Source of the DNA: Gracilaria domingensis
Lineage: Eukaryota > Rhodophyta > Florideophyceae > Gracilariales > Gracilariaceae
Reading direction: 5' to 3'
Assembly: GCA_022539475.1 (NCBI GenBank)
Contig: VCMS01000096.1
Coordinates: forward strand, 186,001 to 250,000
DNA length: 64,000 nucleotides
In this document: positions 10,940 to 22,205 of the stretch, in pieces
Layout: every line of letters starts with the position of its first letter
How positions within the stretch are numbered: the stretch's first letter is position 1
The notes under the pieces: model-generated
Told to the model about the DNA's origin: nothing
What the model saw: only the letters and a program-made list of their open reading frames with translations
The model's database searches: none
Translations under genes and position numbers: made by a program

Positions 10940-13072
10940 ATGGCGCCACCTGCGCCGAACCCTCGAAACGGTGTGGCCAGAGATGCTGGTGTGCCTCCGC
11001 CTAGGCCTCCGCGTTCTCGCGCCTCCGTACCTGCAAGGTCGCCTGACAATGAACAGGTCCCGGAACCCCGGAGAGCTTCGTCAGTCACATCGGGTCCGAT
11101 GGCCGCTTATACGGCAGGAGCTCCGCCCGTTACGGGTACTCCGGCCACAGAGAGACCAGACGACGTGGTTGAAACCCCTGGATACTCGTACCTCGAGGCT
11201 CAACTGCATGTCAGTCAGCTCGCGCAAAACTCGTTGTTCGAGGATCTGCAGTATCTCAGACGGAAGCTTGACCAAGCTGAAATCGGAGATCCGACCAATG
11301 ACATTCGTGTCTTACGTCAAGACGTGAATTCCATTTTGGAAAGTCTGGGTGCACCAGCCGCTTTTGTTCAAGCTTATCATTCCTCTATTCAGAAGCATAG
11401 AACTGAAATCGATCGCCTAACCACTCGGTTGTCTACTCTCGAAAAGATCATCCGGATGGATATCGCATCTGATGCGAAGAATGCTAAGGAAGAAGCCTCT
11501 AAGCGCTCGGCACGCCAATCTACGTATCACGGAAATCGACGATCCAAAAAGGAACTCCGTTACGACTCGGATTTGTCTAGTTCCAATTCTAGCGTTCGCT
11601 CTGCGAAATCTACTTCATCCAGTTCTTCGGACAGTGAGGAAGACCGAGAACGGTATGGGAGTAGATCGCGCGGAACGAAGTCGAAGGCGACATATGCCAC
11701 TCAAGGAGTGATTCGCTCTCGCGAGAAAGGTAGACGTCATCTTGGACTCAAGGAGTTGAAGCCAACGAATCTCCCCTACAGGAAGCTGTTGTCGTATCGT
11801 TATTACCGATTGAACGATTCATCGTCAAGTCGCATCTCGCGAAGCACCGGTAAGGTGAAGGACCACATCAGAAGACTGAATATCGTCTTTACGAAAAAGT
11901 TCGATGGCGAAGATCCAATTCTGGTACTGGACTTCCTGGCCCGCTTTGTGCAGGAAGCCGACATTCTCAGTATGAACGAGGCGCAAGCGTTTCTCGCTTT
12001 ACCCTATTTTCTGTCAGGGATGGCTGAAGATCAGTTTAACTCGGTCCGAGGGTCGTCCCGTGCATCTGAGGGAGGTGTCAGTTGTTGGCCGGAAGCGGTC
12101 CAATACCTCCTGAGGTCCTATTCAACAGGAAGTGCGATTCACAACGCGACGCTCGCTCTACGAGATACTAAACAGAAGACTGAAGAGACCGAAACGGTTT
12201 ACTCAACTCGGTTGAACAAAGCGTTTCATCGCTGTGGAAATGTGTACTCCGCTCAGGAGAGATGCAGGATGATCGTGGATGGGTTGGACCCTTCTATCAA
12301 GGCTTTGGTAGCGCGATATCGCGAAAAGAAACGTAGGATTACGTATCTGGAATTGGTCCAGTACGCCCAGGCTGAAGGCGAAGTCCTCCGTGCTCGGCGC
12401 CCGCCGAAACCCCGTCGCTCAAGAGCGTTGCTCGTCAACAATTCATCTCCATCTCTTTCCTTGGAACTTGGAAATTTCGTGAACCCGGATCTGGATAACT
12501 TCCACTTCGTTGGAAGTGCTCCCGATTCGTACGGGTCTTCTGACATTCCGTCGTCGTCGACTCCGACCTCGGAAGGTGACCCCAAACTCTATATGGGAGT
12601 AACACGGGTACAGGCCGCTCCACTCGCTTACGCGACCAACGGCAGCCGTTTCTCACGCCCAGAATGGGTGAATGCGCAACCGCAACGACGGCCAGAAGGT
12701 AATCGATCTTTCGATAAGTCGGTGACGACCATCTGTCATATTTGTTACCGACCCGGTCATATTGCACCTGTGTGCATGTTGCCCGCTCGGAAGTTACCGA
12801 AATTTATCGGGTGGTATGAGTCTTTGTCACCAGCTGACAGTGCTCGCGTTCCGAGTAAGAATTATGAAGAGCAAAGGGCCAAGTTTGGCAATCCTGTTAC
12901 AGGACAGAACGTTCGAACTGAGCAACCTCGGAACCAGGCTGAACAGGTAACTGTGACCAACCCCGAACCCGGGAATTCTGTTTCCCACTCTGAGCAGAGT
13001 TTGCCGTCGCCGGCCAACCCCGCCCAGAAAACTAAACTTGGGAGTTCCCCCTGCGAAAGGGGCGTCTCCTGA
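10940..13072 (+). CDS. Ty3/gypsy G1 gag
   Basis: The first ATG of the frame (10940, MAPPAPNPR) is taken as the start. The protein has a Pro/Ala-rich N terminus, a coiled-coil stretch (about residues 90-180), a Ser/Lys/Arg-rich linker, a retrotransposon gag core (DGEDPILVLDFLARFVQEAD ... QYLLRSYS) and a C-terminal CCHC zinc knuckle (CHICYRPGHIAPVC). It would form the nucleocapsid of the retroelement particle. The frame is intact. It overlaps the pol frame by 35 bases in the +1 frame, so pol is probably made by frameshifting. About 90% similar to the gag at 59045. Confidence 0.85.
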   Translation: MAPPAPNPRNGVARDAGVPPPRPPRSRASVPARSPDNEQVPEPRRASSVTSGPMAAYTAGAPPVTGTPATERPDDVVETPGYSYLEAQLHVSQLAQNSLFEDLQYLRRKLDQAEIGDPTNDIRVLRQDVNSILESLGAPAAFVQAYHSSIQKHRTEIDRLTTRLSTLEKIIRMDIASDAKNAKEEASKRSARQSTYHGNRRSKKELRYDSDLSSSNSSVRSAKSTSSSSSDSEEDRERYGSRSRGTKSKATYATQGVIRSREKGRRHLGLKELKPTNLPYRKLLSYRYYRLNDSSSSRISRSTGKVKDHIRRLNIVFTKKFDGEDPILVLDFLARFVQEADILSMNEAQAFLALPYFLSGMAEDQFNSVRGSSRASEGGVSCWPEAVQYLLRSYSTGSAIHNATLALRDTKQKTEETETVYSTRLNKAFHRCGNVYSAQERCRMIVDGLDPSIKALVARYREKKRRITYLELVQYAQAEGEVLRARRPPKPRRSRALLVNNSSPSLSLELGNFVNPDLDNFHFVGSAPDSYGSSDIPSSSTPTSEGDPKLYMGVTRVQAAPLAYATNGSRFSRPEWVNAQPQRRPEGNRSFDKSVTTICHICYRPGHIAPVCMLPARKLPKFIGWYESLSPADSARVPSKNYEEQRAKFGNPVTGQNVRTEQPRNQAEQVTVTNPEPGNSVSHSEQSLPSPANPAQKTKLGSSPCERGVS

Positions 13073-14996
13073 GCCGAAGTCGGAGACGCCCGAGGCGCCG
13101 CCGCTTCGCTCCCAGGTCCTTTTCCTTAAAAGGAAGATCCTTACGAGGAAGATGGCTCAATCTGACGTGGACTCAGAGCTTTTAACGGTTCTCCGTCGTC
13201 CGTGGGTACGGTTCCGAAATTTCTGTAACCCGGATAGAGTCCTTGTGATGGCCAAGAGGAATTATAAGGTTTACGCCGACCTCGGCTTATCACACCAGTT
13301 TATGGTTCGTCAACTGTCCGTGTTGGACACGGGCGCTGCGCAAAATCTCATTCACTCTTCGCTAGTGACCCCGGCACTTCGGGAATTCGTTCGCTATGGT
13401 CCAGGCTTGGATATCGATGACGCGAACAATAACCCGTTGCGCACGGTTGGTTACTTAACTCTCACAGTGAGACTTGGCACCTACGTGGTGAAACTTGAAT
13501 TTGTTGTCTGCGATTCACTCGCTGCACCGGTTATACTCGGTTGTGATTTTTGCGACCGCTTTGTCGAAGCGATACGCCCAAGGGCGAAAACAGTGGAAAT
13601 AGAAGACGGTACAACCATTCCGATCGTTCGGAAGCCGTTGAGGCGCGCAATCCGGAAGCGCGTTCCATTACCTGTGGCTCAGAAGGTTCCAAACGTGGAT
13701 CCGAAATCAACAAAGCTTTGCAAAGCGAAATCCGTTTCAATCCCGCCAGAATCCCAGGTGTGGGTGCAATTCGTCTCCAAACAACATGGAATTCGACTAG
13801 TTCAATCGTCTTCATCGTTATACGATCAGCGACAGCTCTCTTTAGCTAATGGTGTTGTTTCTATCCAGCCCGATCAACCTTTCAAGGTACTGGTTGCCAA
13901 CTTTGGCAAAACCACTCAGTGGCTAGTCAAACACCAGGTACTGGGTTCGGTCCTGCCGCATCCGAAGGCGCTCGTACAGACGGGAATCCCAACGTCCGAG
14001 GTTCTCGGTGTGCCCGAAGCCAAGAAGGGGGAGGTGCGTCCTGGAAACTCCGTTTTGTCGGATTCCTCCAGAAATGGAAACTCCGCCGTACCGGATGCAG
14101 TCGCTACTGAAGAGGTGAATCTAGTTAGTTCGGGCCACGAACGACCGTTCATTTTGGTTAAATTAGCGCTACCCCCTGGCACAGAACAGACAAATCCTGT
14201 TGAGGAATTAGAGAAGTTGAATCTGGACCATGTCCCAGCGTCTCATCGCGAGAGGTTGCGAGACATGCTCAGAGAATTTACTCCCATGTGGGACGGTTCC
14301 CTTGGAACAATTGGAATTACGGAGCACCGTATTGATCTGCTCCCAGGTACTCGCCCAATCGCACAACACCCGTATCGGGCAGGCCCGAAAGCGCGGGAAG
14401 AAGAAAAGTCTCAAGTCGAGAAGATGCTTCGTGCCGACGTAATTGAGCCAGCTCAGTCGTCATGGGCATCGCCCGTTGTACTTGTTCCGAAGTCGGATGG
14501 ATCGTGGCGTTTTTTCATCGATTACAGGCGACTCAACGCCGTTACCGTCAAAGACGTGTATCCGATTCCACGGATGGATGAGTACATCGACTCGCTGGGA
14601 AGCGCCAGAGTATTTACCGCCCTTGACGCCAATTAGGGTTACTGGCAGGTTCCAATTCGAAAGGAAGATCGCGACAAGACCGCGTTTGTATGTCACCAAG
14701 GACTGTACCGTTTCAAACGGACGCCCTTCGGGCTAACGAATGCTCCCGCTACGTTTCAGCCCGCGATTGACATTCTGCTGGCCAGATTCAAGTGGAAGAC
14801 TTGTCTTGTGTACTTGGACGACATTGTCGTATTTTCCAACAGTATGGATGAACATATGTCCCAAGTGAGGGAAGTGATGCAGGTTCTGCGTGACGCAGGT
14901 GTTACCTTGAAGCTCAAGAAATGCGAATTCTTTACCGACTCGGTGAAAAACCTGGGCCACATTATCCGCCCAGGGAAACTCTCGGTCGACGAGGTA
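13038..14996 (+). pseudogene. Ty3/gypsy G1 pol (protease-RT), truncated
   Basis: Aspartic protease with active site LDTGA at about 13323-13337, then reverse transcriptase motifs SWASPVVLVPKSDGSW, IDYRRLN, FGLTNAP and the catalytic YLDD at about 14811. One nonsense codon (TAG at 14634, just after DAN) interrupts the frame. At 14996, after the segment GKLSVDEV, pol stops abruptly and the terminus of the 11-kb transposon begins. RNase H and integrase are therefore missing. Non-functional. Confidence 0.85.
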
Positions 14997-15494
14997 CGTC
15001 TGTCTCTTGCAAGATGCTAGTTTTTGGCGAGGGTCGTCCAGAAATTAACAAGGGTCGTCCAGTAAATTTTTTGAAAAAATATCGAGATCAATTATTTCAA
15101 AATTTGCAGATAATTGCTTGGGTCGTCCAGAATCGCTGTGCAGTAAATACTGGTGGGTTTTCCACTCGTGCTAGTTCTTTAGTCGAGGGCTACCTGAACT
15201 GTATTTCGCGAAGTCTAGGTTCAGTTTCCATTAAGGTGCACATTACACGATACCTTCTGCGGAATGATACCCTGCAACGCATGGAATACTAGTGCTAGTA
15301 CAGATGATGCCCATTATGAAATCATACCGTTTTATTCGTATCTATTCTTCTATCGACCGCTTTTGCTAACCACTACTTCGCTATATTACATGTACCATAT
15401 CCCCATGATGGAGCGGGTGTAGGCGCAATCTGCGGCAAATGTCGCAGACTGCACGTCCACCATCGGCTGTATCGGTAGAACAAATACGCACTCC

Positions 15495-15580
15495 GAGAGG
15501 ATGAGGCGCGAAGCGCCTCATCCTCTCCGTTCCTCATGTAGGGAACCATGCCCAGATGCATGGTTCCCTACTTGAGGAAC
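15495..15580. repeat. Two adjacent hairpins in segment X
   Basis: GAGAGGATGAGGCGC at 15495-15509 pairs perfectly with 15513-15527 (3-base loop). The 23-base arm at 15529-15551 pairs with 15558-15580 with one mismatch. Both hairpins recur in segment X of the other copy (48886-48965), with some paired substitutions, so the fold appears to be kept. Confidence 0.75.
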
Positions 15581-15625
15581 CTGCACCTGCAACTCGTGAG
15601 CTACGTCCGCATCAAAAGTCATTTA

Positions 15626-15765
15626 CCTGTATACGCAAGCAGAAAGTATCCATATGTTAGTCAATGCTCCGTTGGATACAGTTGAAATGCGATAGAACGT
15701 ACCATTGATAAGAGCAAAACAGAAACGTTGCGCTAGAAAAGTCGAGGGACCTAGTAACTCGCAAA
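15626..15765 (+). repeat. 140-bp direct repeat, unit 1
   Basis: Starts CCTGTATACGCAAGCAGAAA. Nearly identical to 16001-16140, 375 bases away. The first unit lies in segment X and the second in the transposase block, suggesting a duplication at the boundary where the two copies of the large element differ. Confidence 0.8.
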
Positions 15766-16000
15766 CGGAAGAAGAAGCAGGAAAGGGATCGGTTAGATTA
15801 CCAGCCCACCATCATCGTAAAGCGCGAAAGGTGTCGAAGCGAGAACTCACAAGCAAGGACACCAAGAATGCCCATGCAGCAAACATACCGCAAGATGCGA
15901 TAAACGAGAGAGCAGCCTATGTCCCAACCAAGTACCAGAATCGCCTATCCCGAACAGCCAGAGATCGATCTTGAGAGACGAAATGAAATTGGTCGTTTTC

Positions 16001-16140
16001 CTGTATACGCAAGCAGAAAGTATCCATAAGTTAGTCAATGCTCCGTTGGATACAGTTGAAATGCGATAGAACGTACCATTGATAAGAGCAAAACAGAAAC
16101 GTTGCGCTAGAAAAGTCGAGGGACCTAGTAACTCGCAAAA
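16001..16140 (+). repeat. 140-bp direct repeat, unit 2
   Basis: Second unit of the repeat described at 15626. The two differ at about one base, so the duplication is recent compared with the roughly 10% divergence between the two X segments. Confidence 0.8.
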
Positions 16141-16390
16141 GTAACCCAAAGCCTTTTTCCTGCCGTTTACATGTCGCAGAGCGCGAAGAGACGTGGTGAG
16201 GATTGGTTAGTTTAGAACAAAGATACGCAGAAGGAAATGGAAGCACGTACGAAAAGACTGCACGGAAAGACTGCACGGAATACATCCGTGAGATACGGAT
16301 GCTGTCCGCTTTATGGAGGCGTCCGACGAGGGCGGAGAAAGAGAATGAGGTACGCTTCATGTCCGCTTAATGGAATCCATTCTCAGCACG

Positions 16391-16476
16391 CTACTTCGTA
16401 ATCCGTCGTACTTTTTTCCGCTCTCGCACTTCGTAGCGAGTGCGAGGGCGGAAAAACGTACGACGGAGCGGAGTAG
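16391..16476. repeat. Long imperfect hairpin
   Basis: The arms 16391-16430 and 16439-16476 are complementary over almost 40 bases (CTACTTCG... against ...GGAGTAG) with a few mismatches and an 8-base loop. It lies upstream of the KDZ-like transposase and could be a subterminal or regulatory structure. Confidence 0.65.
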
Positions 16477-16747
16477 AACGCGAGGATGGCACGGATCACG
16501 ACGGTACCAAAAGGTCGGACGTCGGACGGGTGGGGGCGGCGGCGGAGGGAAGAGATTTATTTTTCTGTGCGAGATTGGACAAGTGTACAGCGTACAACGT
16601 TTGGAAACCACAGGTTTATAACCAGTGGTAGATAATACGAGAAGTACACCCTTGTGTTGAGGTCGACCTGTACCTACGTTCCTTTTTGAACGAAAGCACG
16701 TGATTTAAACTCAAAATATATTCTCCGTTCTGAGCACGACGTCGATT

Positions 16748-19700
16748 TTGACTGTCGCTCGACCTCCTTCTCCTTTCGGACGCCCTTCCCTTGCAGTCTT
16801 TGTCGTCGTTTCTCGTTCATTTCTTCTTCCCATTGTCTACTACTGTACACATAAGAAGCGTGGGTGCCCCTTCGTTACTCGCCGAGGAGTCTTATCTCTT
16901 CAACAGCATGTCAACCATTGCCCGTTTCGTCTGAAAGCAGCGTTGGAAGACGACAATAGCCGGGCCATTCGGAGAAGCAAGCGTCTCAAGCTTTCCGCGC
17001 CCGCGCCCGCATCTTCCGAAACGGTCACTGCCTTTTGTCGCCTTCCCGAGCCTCCAGTGTCCGAAGACATCGTCGACCCCACTCCGTGCGCCCCTCCCAT
17101 TCCGGACACTTCGCATTGTGTTTCTCCTTCCCCGGGTCCCGCGTCATTAGAGCGAGAACACGGAAGCAGTTCCCGCCCAGTGCCTTCTGAGGAGACCCTC
17201 GGTGATTTGCATATGGATTATCTCACGGTTTATCTGGCTTCAGTAGCTTCCAACCTTGGTCATCGTGAGGCTGACGAGCTAATTGGGCTACTTCGGGACC
17301 CGCGATTCTCGCAAAAGCGATTCAACGAGACCATAACAAGTTCCAAGCGCTGTACAGAACTGAAGAACGCCGTTTTCGAACGATACGCCTCAAAGGACGG
17401 TTTCAATCGCAGAACTGTCTCGCCAGAAGGATGTAAGTTCAGCGCCACCCTCTACACGAGAGACCCCGTTCGGACACTTGTGAAACAGCTCCAGTTGGCT
17501 AACAACGAAAACACATTCTTCCACCCTATACCTCAGACCCACTCCACGAAAATATCTCACCCCATGTCCGGCTCTCTCGCAAGAGACGCCACCTCAAAAC
17601 TTAAGGAAATGGTCATGGGCTCTTTGGATAGTAGAATAGTGTGGTACTCCCAAGAAATAAGTTACAGTGAATCTTTCGTAGGTCTTCTGCAGGTATACAC
17701 CGATAAGTCATCAACAACTCTAAAGCAAACATCGGTTACCGCCTATCCTCTTCACCTCATATTTCTCAACTTCTCCGACCAGCTTCGCCGTAAGTGTATC
17801 CGTGATGACCTCACAGTAGTGGCATACTTCCCTACCACACTGATCGAGGTTTCCGCATCTGAAGCAGACGCAATGCCATTTGTTTCTAGCAAGTCTCTAC
17901 GCGAGTCCAGGATGCAAATCCTTCAAGAATCTCTTCGTCAAGTCCTGGAGCCCATTCTAAATCTCCACGCNNNNNNNNNNNNNNNNNNNNNNNNNNNNNN
18001 NNNNNNNNNNNNNNNNNNNNNNNNNNNNNNNNNNNNNNNNNNNNNNNNNNNNNNNNNNNNNNNNNNNNNNNNNNNNNNNNNNNNNNNNNNNNNNNNNNNN
18101 NNNNNNNNNNNNNNNNNNNNNNNNNNNNNNNNNNNNNNNNNNNNNNNNNNNNNNNNNNNNNNNNNNNNNNNNNNNNNNNNNNNNNNNNNNNNNNNNNNNN
18201 NNNNNNNNNNNNNNNNNNNNNNNNNNNNNNNNNNNNNNNNNNNNNNNNNNNNNNNNNNNNNNNNNNNNNNNNNNNNNNNNNNNNNNNNNNNNNNNNNNNN
18301 NNNNNNNNNNNNNNNNNNNNNNNNNNNNNNNNNNNNNNNNNNNNNNNNNNNNNNNNNNNNNNNNNNNNNNNNNNNNNNNNNNNNNNNNNNNNNNNNNNNN
18401 NNNNNNNNNNNNNNNNNNNNNNNNNNNNNNNNNNNNNNNNNNNNNNNNNNNNNNNNNNNNNNNNNNNNNNNNNNNNNNNNNNNNNNNNNNNNNNNNNNNN
18501 NNNNNNNNNNNNNNNNNNNNNNNNNNNNNNNNNNNNNNNNNNNNNNNNNNNNNNNNNNNNNNNNNNNNNNNNNNNNNNNNNNNNNNNNNNNNNNNNNNNN
18601 NNNNNNNNNNNNNNNNNNNNNNNNNNNNNNNNNNNNNNNNNNNNNNNNNNNNNNNNNNNNNNNNNNNNNNNNNNNNNNNNNNNNNNNNNNNNNNNNNNNN
18701 NNNNNNNNNNNNNNNNNNNNNNNNNNNNNNNNNNNNNNNNNNNNNNNNNNNNNNNNNNNNNNNNNNNNNNNNNNNNNNNNNNNNNNNNNNNNNNNNNNNN
18801 NNNNNNNNNNNNNNNNNNNNNNNNNNNNNNNNNNNNNNNNNNNNNNTCCGTAAAGCCTTGGAAATGATCCCGGGATTGTTCCATACAAGTTGTGCTCATT
18901 CAAAGCATTTACATAACTTGCATCTCGGCATCTCAAAGTTGATAAAAACGGCCACAATCGAGAGAACTGCAGTCAGACACCCTGTGCACGCACAATAGGA
19001 ACCTCTGCATCGCGTTTCATTTCGAAAAGCGATACGCAACCCAAACTCTCAACCATGCAAACCAATTCTAATCGCTGCCATAAACGCGATTCTCCTGCCA
19101 AAGGTTACATATCGAATTTCTCCACGCAGGAGAAAGGCAAATCTTTGAATGGTATCTTCACGAAAGACGGTCTCCGTGGAATGCTGGAGGCCAAAACTAC
19201 AAAGCACTTGACATGGTCTTTCCCTCATAGGAGCATTCTTTGACATATGCTGTGGAGAACAGGACGTTGCCCCAATCACAACCGTTTTCTCTCAGTACTC
19301 GGACTTGCTCTCGACCTTATTCAGATACAATCGTGACCCGTATTGGACTGAAAGCTCTCTCCTGTGTCTTAGTTCGGAGATTGAAGCCTTCAAGCGTTCC
19401 GCAACAAAGACTCTGCCGGATTTTCATCCCTCCAGACTGGGAACTCTGAAGTTCATCTTCTCGATCATCTCGGGACGATATTCGCCGTCTGGGAAGTATC
19501 AAGTACTACGACGCAGGCATATACGAACATGCACACCTGCTATTTAAGAGACACTACAAAAAGACGTCCAGAAGAACAGCAACGGCTGTGGAGGAGACTA
19601 TTCGCTCCATTGAGCACGGACATGTTAGAAAGCAATGGAATGGCAATACTCCTTACCAGCGTAATCCAGGTTTACCAGGAACTTCCACACAGCTTCCTCG

Positions 19701-20133
19701 TTGCAATGAGAGGCGTTCTTTCACTTTACGAGCTCTTCAACATTGTGTTTCAAGTATGTCCAGTTCAAAAACATGGACTGCTGTTAGAGAAATGTTCTCA
19801 AGTACGGACACAAGGTCGATTCTTGATCAAATTGGTGAACAGGCCCTTCCTCCTTTCCTCAATCTCGTGAAAGAAACACTGGATGAGCACTCTATTACAT
19901 ACTTCCCAGAAAAGACAAGGATAACTCTGGTGAATTCGGCCCTCGTGAAAGGCGGTTTCGTTCCGACTCTTGAACACTTCGAGTCGTCTTCTAAGGCACT
20001 TAAGCTTGGACGACCCAAATACCCCATCATCCAACGTGTCTTCGCTTCTCCAGCATTTGGTCCCAGTAGAAAGCCAAAGTTTTCCACTGTATTGGTAAGC
20101 GGAGAAGATTCAGAGACTTGGGTGCCCAGGTAG
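16748..20133 (+). pseudogene. KDZ/Zisupton-Plavaka-like transposase, broken, with gap
   Basis: The N-terminal part has a zinc-finger-like C-x8-C...H-x3-C segment (YCTHKKRGCPF...HVNHC). The core contains LLQVYTDKSSTT...AYPLHLIFLNF...RRKCI...VVAYFPT, the first-Asp region typical of KDZ-family DDE transposases. After an 876-N gap the frame changes several times. Late motifs are still legible: EVHLLDHLGTIFAVW, then SIKYYDAGIYEHAHLLFKRH with KKTSRR, then a tail ending near 20133. The H-x-LDH and YYDA...K motifs match the C-terminal catalytic region of Zisupton-like enzymes. No ATG is seen before the zinc finger; a TTGCAG acceptor at about 16795 suggests an upstream exon. Non-functional as assembled. 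Confidence 0.7.
17971..18846. other. Assembly gap (876 N)
   Basis: Run of N inside the transposase. The true length of the missing part is unknown, so neighbouring frameshifts should be read with caution. Confidence 0.95.
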
Positions 20134-20146
20134 TCGCTCTGATGTC

Positions 20147-20339
20147 GGCCACGTCGCGATTCGGAGCTATTGCAAAGGTCGCGTATTGTGCTAAAAGTCG
20201 CGGATCAAGTGGGTGTGAAGCGCTAGTTTCTCTATTTTGATATGTGTGCACGGCGTGTGCAGCGAAATCACTGCCAGAAGACCGGGAGGAGTGCTTTCGA
20301 AGGTCTCCGAGGGTGCCAAAATGTGGCCAGAACGTGCCC
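20147..20339. repeat. Conserved flank of palindrome array
   Basis: From GGCCACGTCGCGATTCGGAG onward the sequence matches the reverse complement of 44323 down to about 44130. This marks the exact point where copy 1 (transposase block) and copy 2 (methyltransferase block) become homologous again. Non-coding. Confidence 0.7.
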
Positions 20340-20740
20340 GCGGCGGAGGGGTCGGTCGTGTTAGGGTAGCTACCCTACGACGACCGGACCCCCCGCCCGC
20401 GGGCACGTTTTGGGCGATGTTTTGAAAATGTGCGATATTATGCCCGCGGGCGGAGGGGGGTCGGTCGTGTTAGGGTAGCTACCCTAACACGACCGGACCC
20501 CCCCGCCCGCGGGCACGTTTTGGACGATTTTTTGAAAAATGTGCGATTTTATGCCCGCGGGCGCGGGGGGTCGGTCGTGTTAGGGTAGCTACCCTAACAC
20601 GACCGGACCCCCCGCCGCGGGCACGTTTTGGACGATTTTTGAAAAATGTGCGATTTATGCCCGCGGCGGGGGGTCCGGTCGTGTTAGGGTAGGTACCCTA
20701 ACACGACCGACCCCTCCCCGCTCGCGGGCACGTTTTGGCC
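20340..20740. promoter_or_regulatory. Four-unit palindrome array with TTAGGG cores
   Basis: Four palindromes centred at about 20369, 20478, 20588 and 20692 (period 104-110 bp). Each has the half-site CGGTCGTGTTAGGGTA facing its complement across a 2-base centre. They are separated by GCCCGCGGGCACGTTTTGG blocks and A/T-rich spacers. The inner part contains two TTAGGG telomere-like hexamers head to head. One unit is present at the same place in the complete element (44031-44064). The position upstream of the ParB-like gene suggests a promoter/operator, an origin or a binding array; no function is proven. Confidence 0.7.
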
Positions 20741-21157
20741 ACATTTCGGCGCCTTCCCGGGACCTCCCAAAACACGCCGCCCCGCAGTGATTTCGCTACA
20801 CCCGGCCGCCGGTACGTTGGCGCCGCTGTCCACGTGTATTCGCGGGAGTAGGCTGTACATGGAAGTAAATGAGTGTTCTCTTGACTACTATGCAAAGCAT
20901 TTGAAGAGCATGATTAGAGAGCGCGACCATGGCTCGCGTGAGTCATCATTGCGCGAACTCCACGACTCTAAAGCGTACAATCAGCGTGCGAGCGGCCACG
21001 GACAGGACACGGACGAGACTGGCAGTGCGCTGGGAGGAGCTGCCGAAAGCGGGGGTGCCCAGCGTAAGTCGCCATTTAAAAGGCTCGCATCCGTTCTTGT
21101 ATCGTCCAGAGCGAACGTATTGTTGATATACACCTTTCACTGCAATAGTGTTCAACA

Positions 21158-22079
21158 TGAAGCCAACTCGTGTTCGAAAGCGTACGCAAAGCGTGACTCC
21201 TCGCACTCGGCGGAGCACTCGATTATTGCAAGGTGGAATGCGGGTTTCTCTGCAGATGGATATTGAGAATGAAGGAAAGGTGATAGTGGGGTAAGCGTTT
21301 TGCATGGAATTGGAAGTGTTCTACGCCGCGAGTTGCTCGGGAAGCAATTGGACCCAGGTCTTGTGATGGTTCATAATATTCTCATCAGTCGAAGCGGTCA
21401 GACGTTCTACCCTTACCGGGCGGAGGGCCTGGATCTTCAACAATATATCCAGGATCTCCGGACGGCCGCTCCTTGGGATGGGAAAATGATGGAACCGGTG
21501 GCAGCCAGCATTCCGGCGTCCAAGCGAGGAACGGTGAGCGCTATGAGTGAGGTGATGACGCCGACAAGCCGCACGGAGCCAATTCAAAGTTCATCAACAC
21601 CGAGAGGTAGCGCATCAGTAGCACCTCCACGGGCAGGTCCGTCGTCTGTTACGAAGCGGTCTATGAAGACGAGAGCATCCCCAGCTACGAAGCAGACAGG
21701 TCAAACAAAGTCTACCTCCGTTACGAAGCCCACTGCGTCGAAAAGGGCTTCTCCTGCGATGAATCAAACCGTCGACACAAGGGGATCTTCTGCGTCGAAA
21801 CAGACGGTTCAGCAGGGGACGGCTGTGCAAGAGGAGGAAGATGAGATCATAAAAGGTCCCCTTCCAGACGCGGATGCGCAATCCGCACAAGGAGCTGGTC
21901 CATCTGTACCCCAAACTGCACCAGAAACTGCGGAGCAGCAGGACGATGAAGTTGTGCTTCTGTCCGCAAGAATGGCACGTTCAAGTGTTTCTGGCGAGCG
22001 GTCTGGAACACAAGGGACACCTACTCGGAGCAAGACGTACAGACGAATTCGTCAGAAGGTACCAAAGGTGAACCTCAAT
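21158..22079 (+). pseudogene. Truncated ParB-like gene, copy 1
   Basis: Aligned with the gene at 42154-43455 on the other strand. It begins at ATG 21158 (MKPTRVRKRTQ), but a TAA near 21292 and a 1-base deletion just after it break the frame. The Ser/Thr/Lys-rich N-terminal half (open from about 21300) then continues to the QKVPKVNLN segment, where homology ends at 22079. The ParB domain itself is absent, replaced by a piece of the HAD gene. The upstream block 20750-21157 includes the conserved promoter arm with GTAAGT. Confidence 0.7.
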
Positions 22080-22205
22080 TCCAATTTCGTGTACAACAAA
22101 CTGTGGCAGTGGAGAGAAGAAGTGGATTCTGCTATTGGAGACCTGTTGCAGAAGATGGATGCGTTTGTTATCTATCCCGGCGATAAAAGTTGCGAAATTG
22201 TTGAT
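22080..22205 (+). pseudogene. HAD-phosphatase gene fragment fused to ParB-like ORF
   Basis: About 125 bases encode NFVYNKLWQWREEVDSAIGD and the following residues, up to KSCEIVD. This is close to 97% identical to the middle of the HAD gene at 38444-39283 (minus strand). It is joined in frame to the truncated ParB-like ORF, giving a chimeric reading frame to 22268. The 44 bases after it (22206-22249) match nothing else I can see. Confidence 0.75.

Larger units (their letters stand above)
14997..15893 (+). repeat. Terminal segment X, copy 1
   Basis: About 90% identical to 48576-49468 in inverted orientation, from the CGTCTGTC end to ...AAACATACCGCAA. It contains repeated GGTCGTCCAG motifs near the tip and two strong hairpins. 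Possible transposase-binding subterminal repeats. The open frame 15705-15974 in it is Lys/Arg-rich without a recognisable domain and is not conserved in length between copies. Confidence 0.75.

Noticed and set aside
15705-15974. Lys/Arg-rich 89-residue ORF in segment X
   Set aside because: The matching region of copy 2 has a different reading-frame length and no shared start or stop. Better explained as non-coding terminal sequence.
17886-18957. Open frames of more than 330 codons across 17971-18846 and similar ones across 32427-32763
   Set aside because: They consist almost entirely of N and carry no information.
20340-20740. CRISPR array or satellite interpretation of the palindromic repeats
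   Set aside because: The units are palindromes with conserved spacers in a eukaryotic transposon. There are no unique spacers and no Cas genes.
20340-20740. Genuine interstitial telomere
   Set aside because: TTAGGG occurs only once per half-palindrome and is not tandemly repeated.
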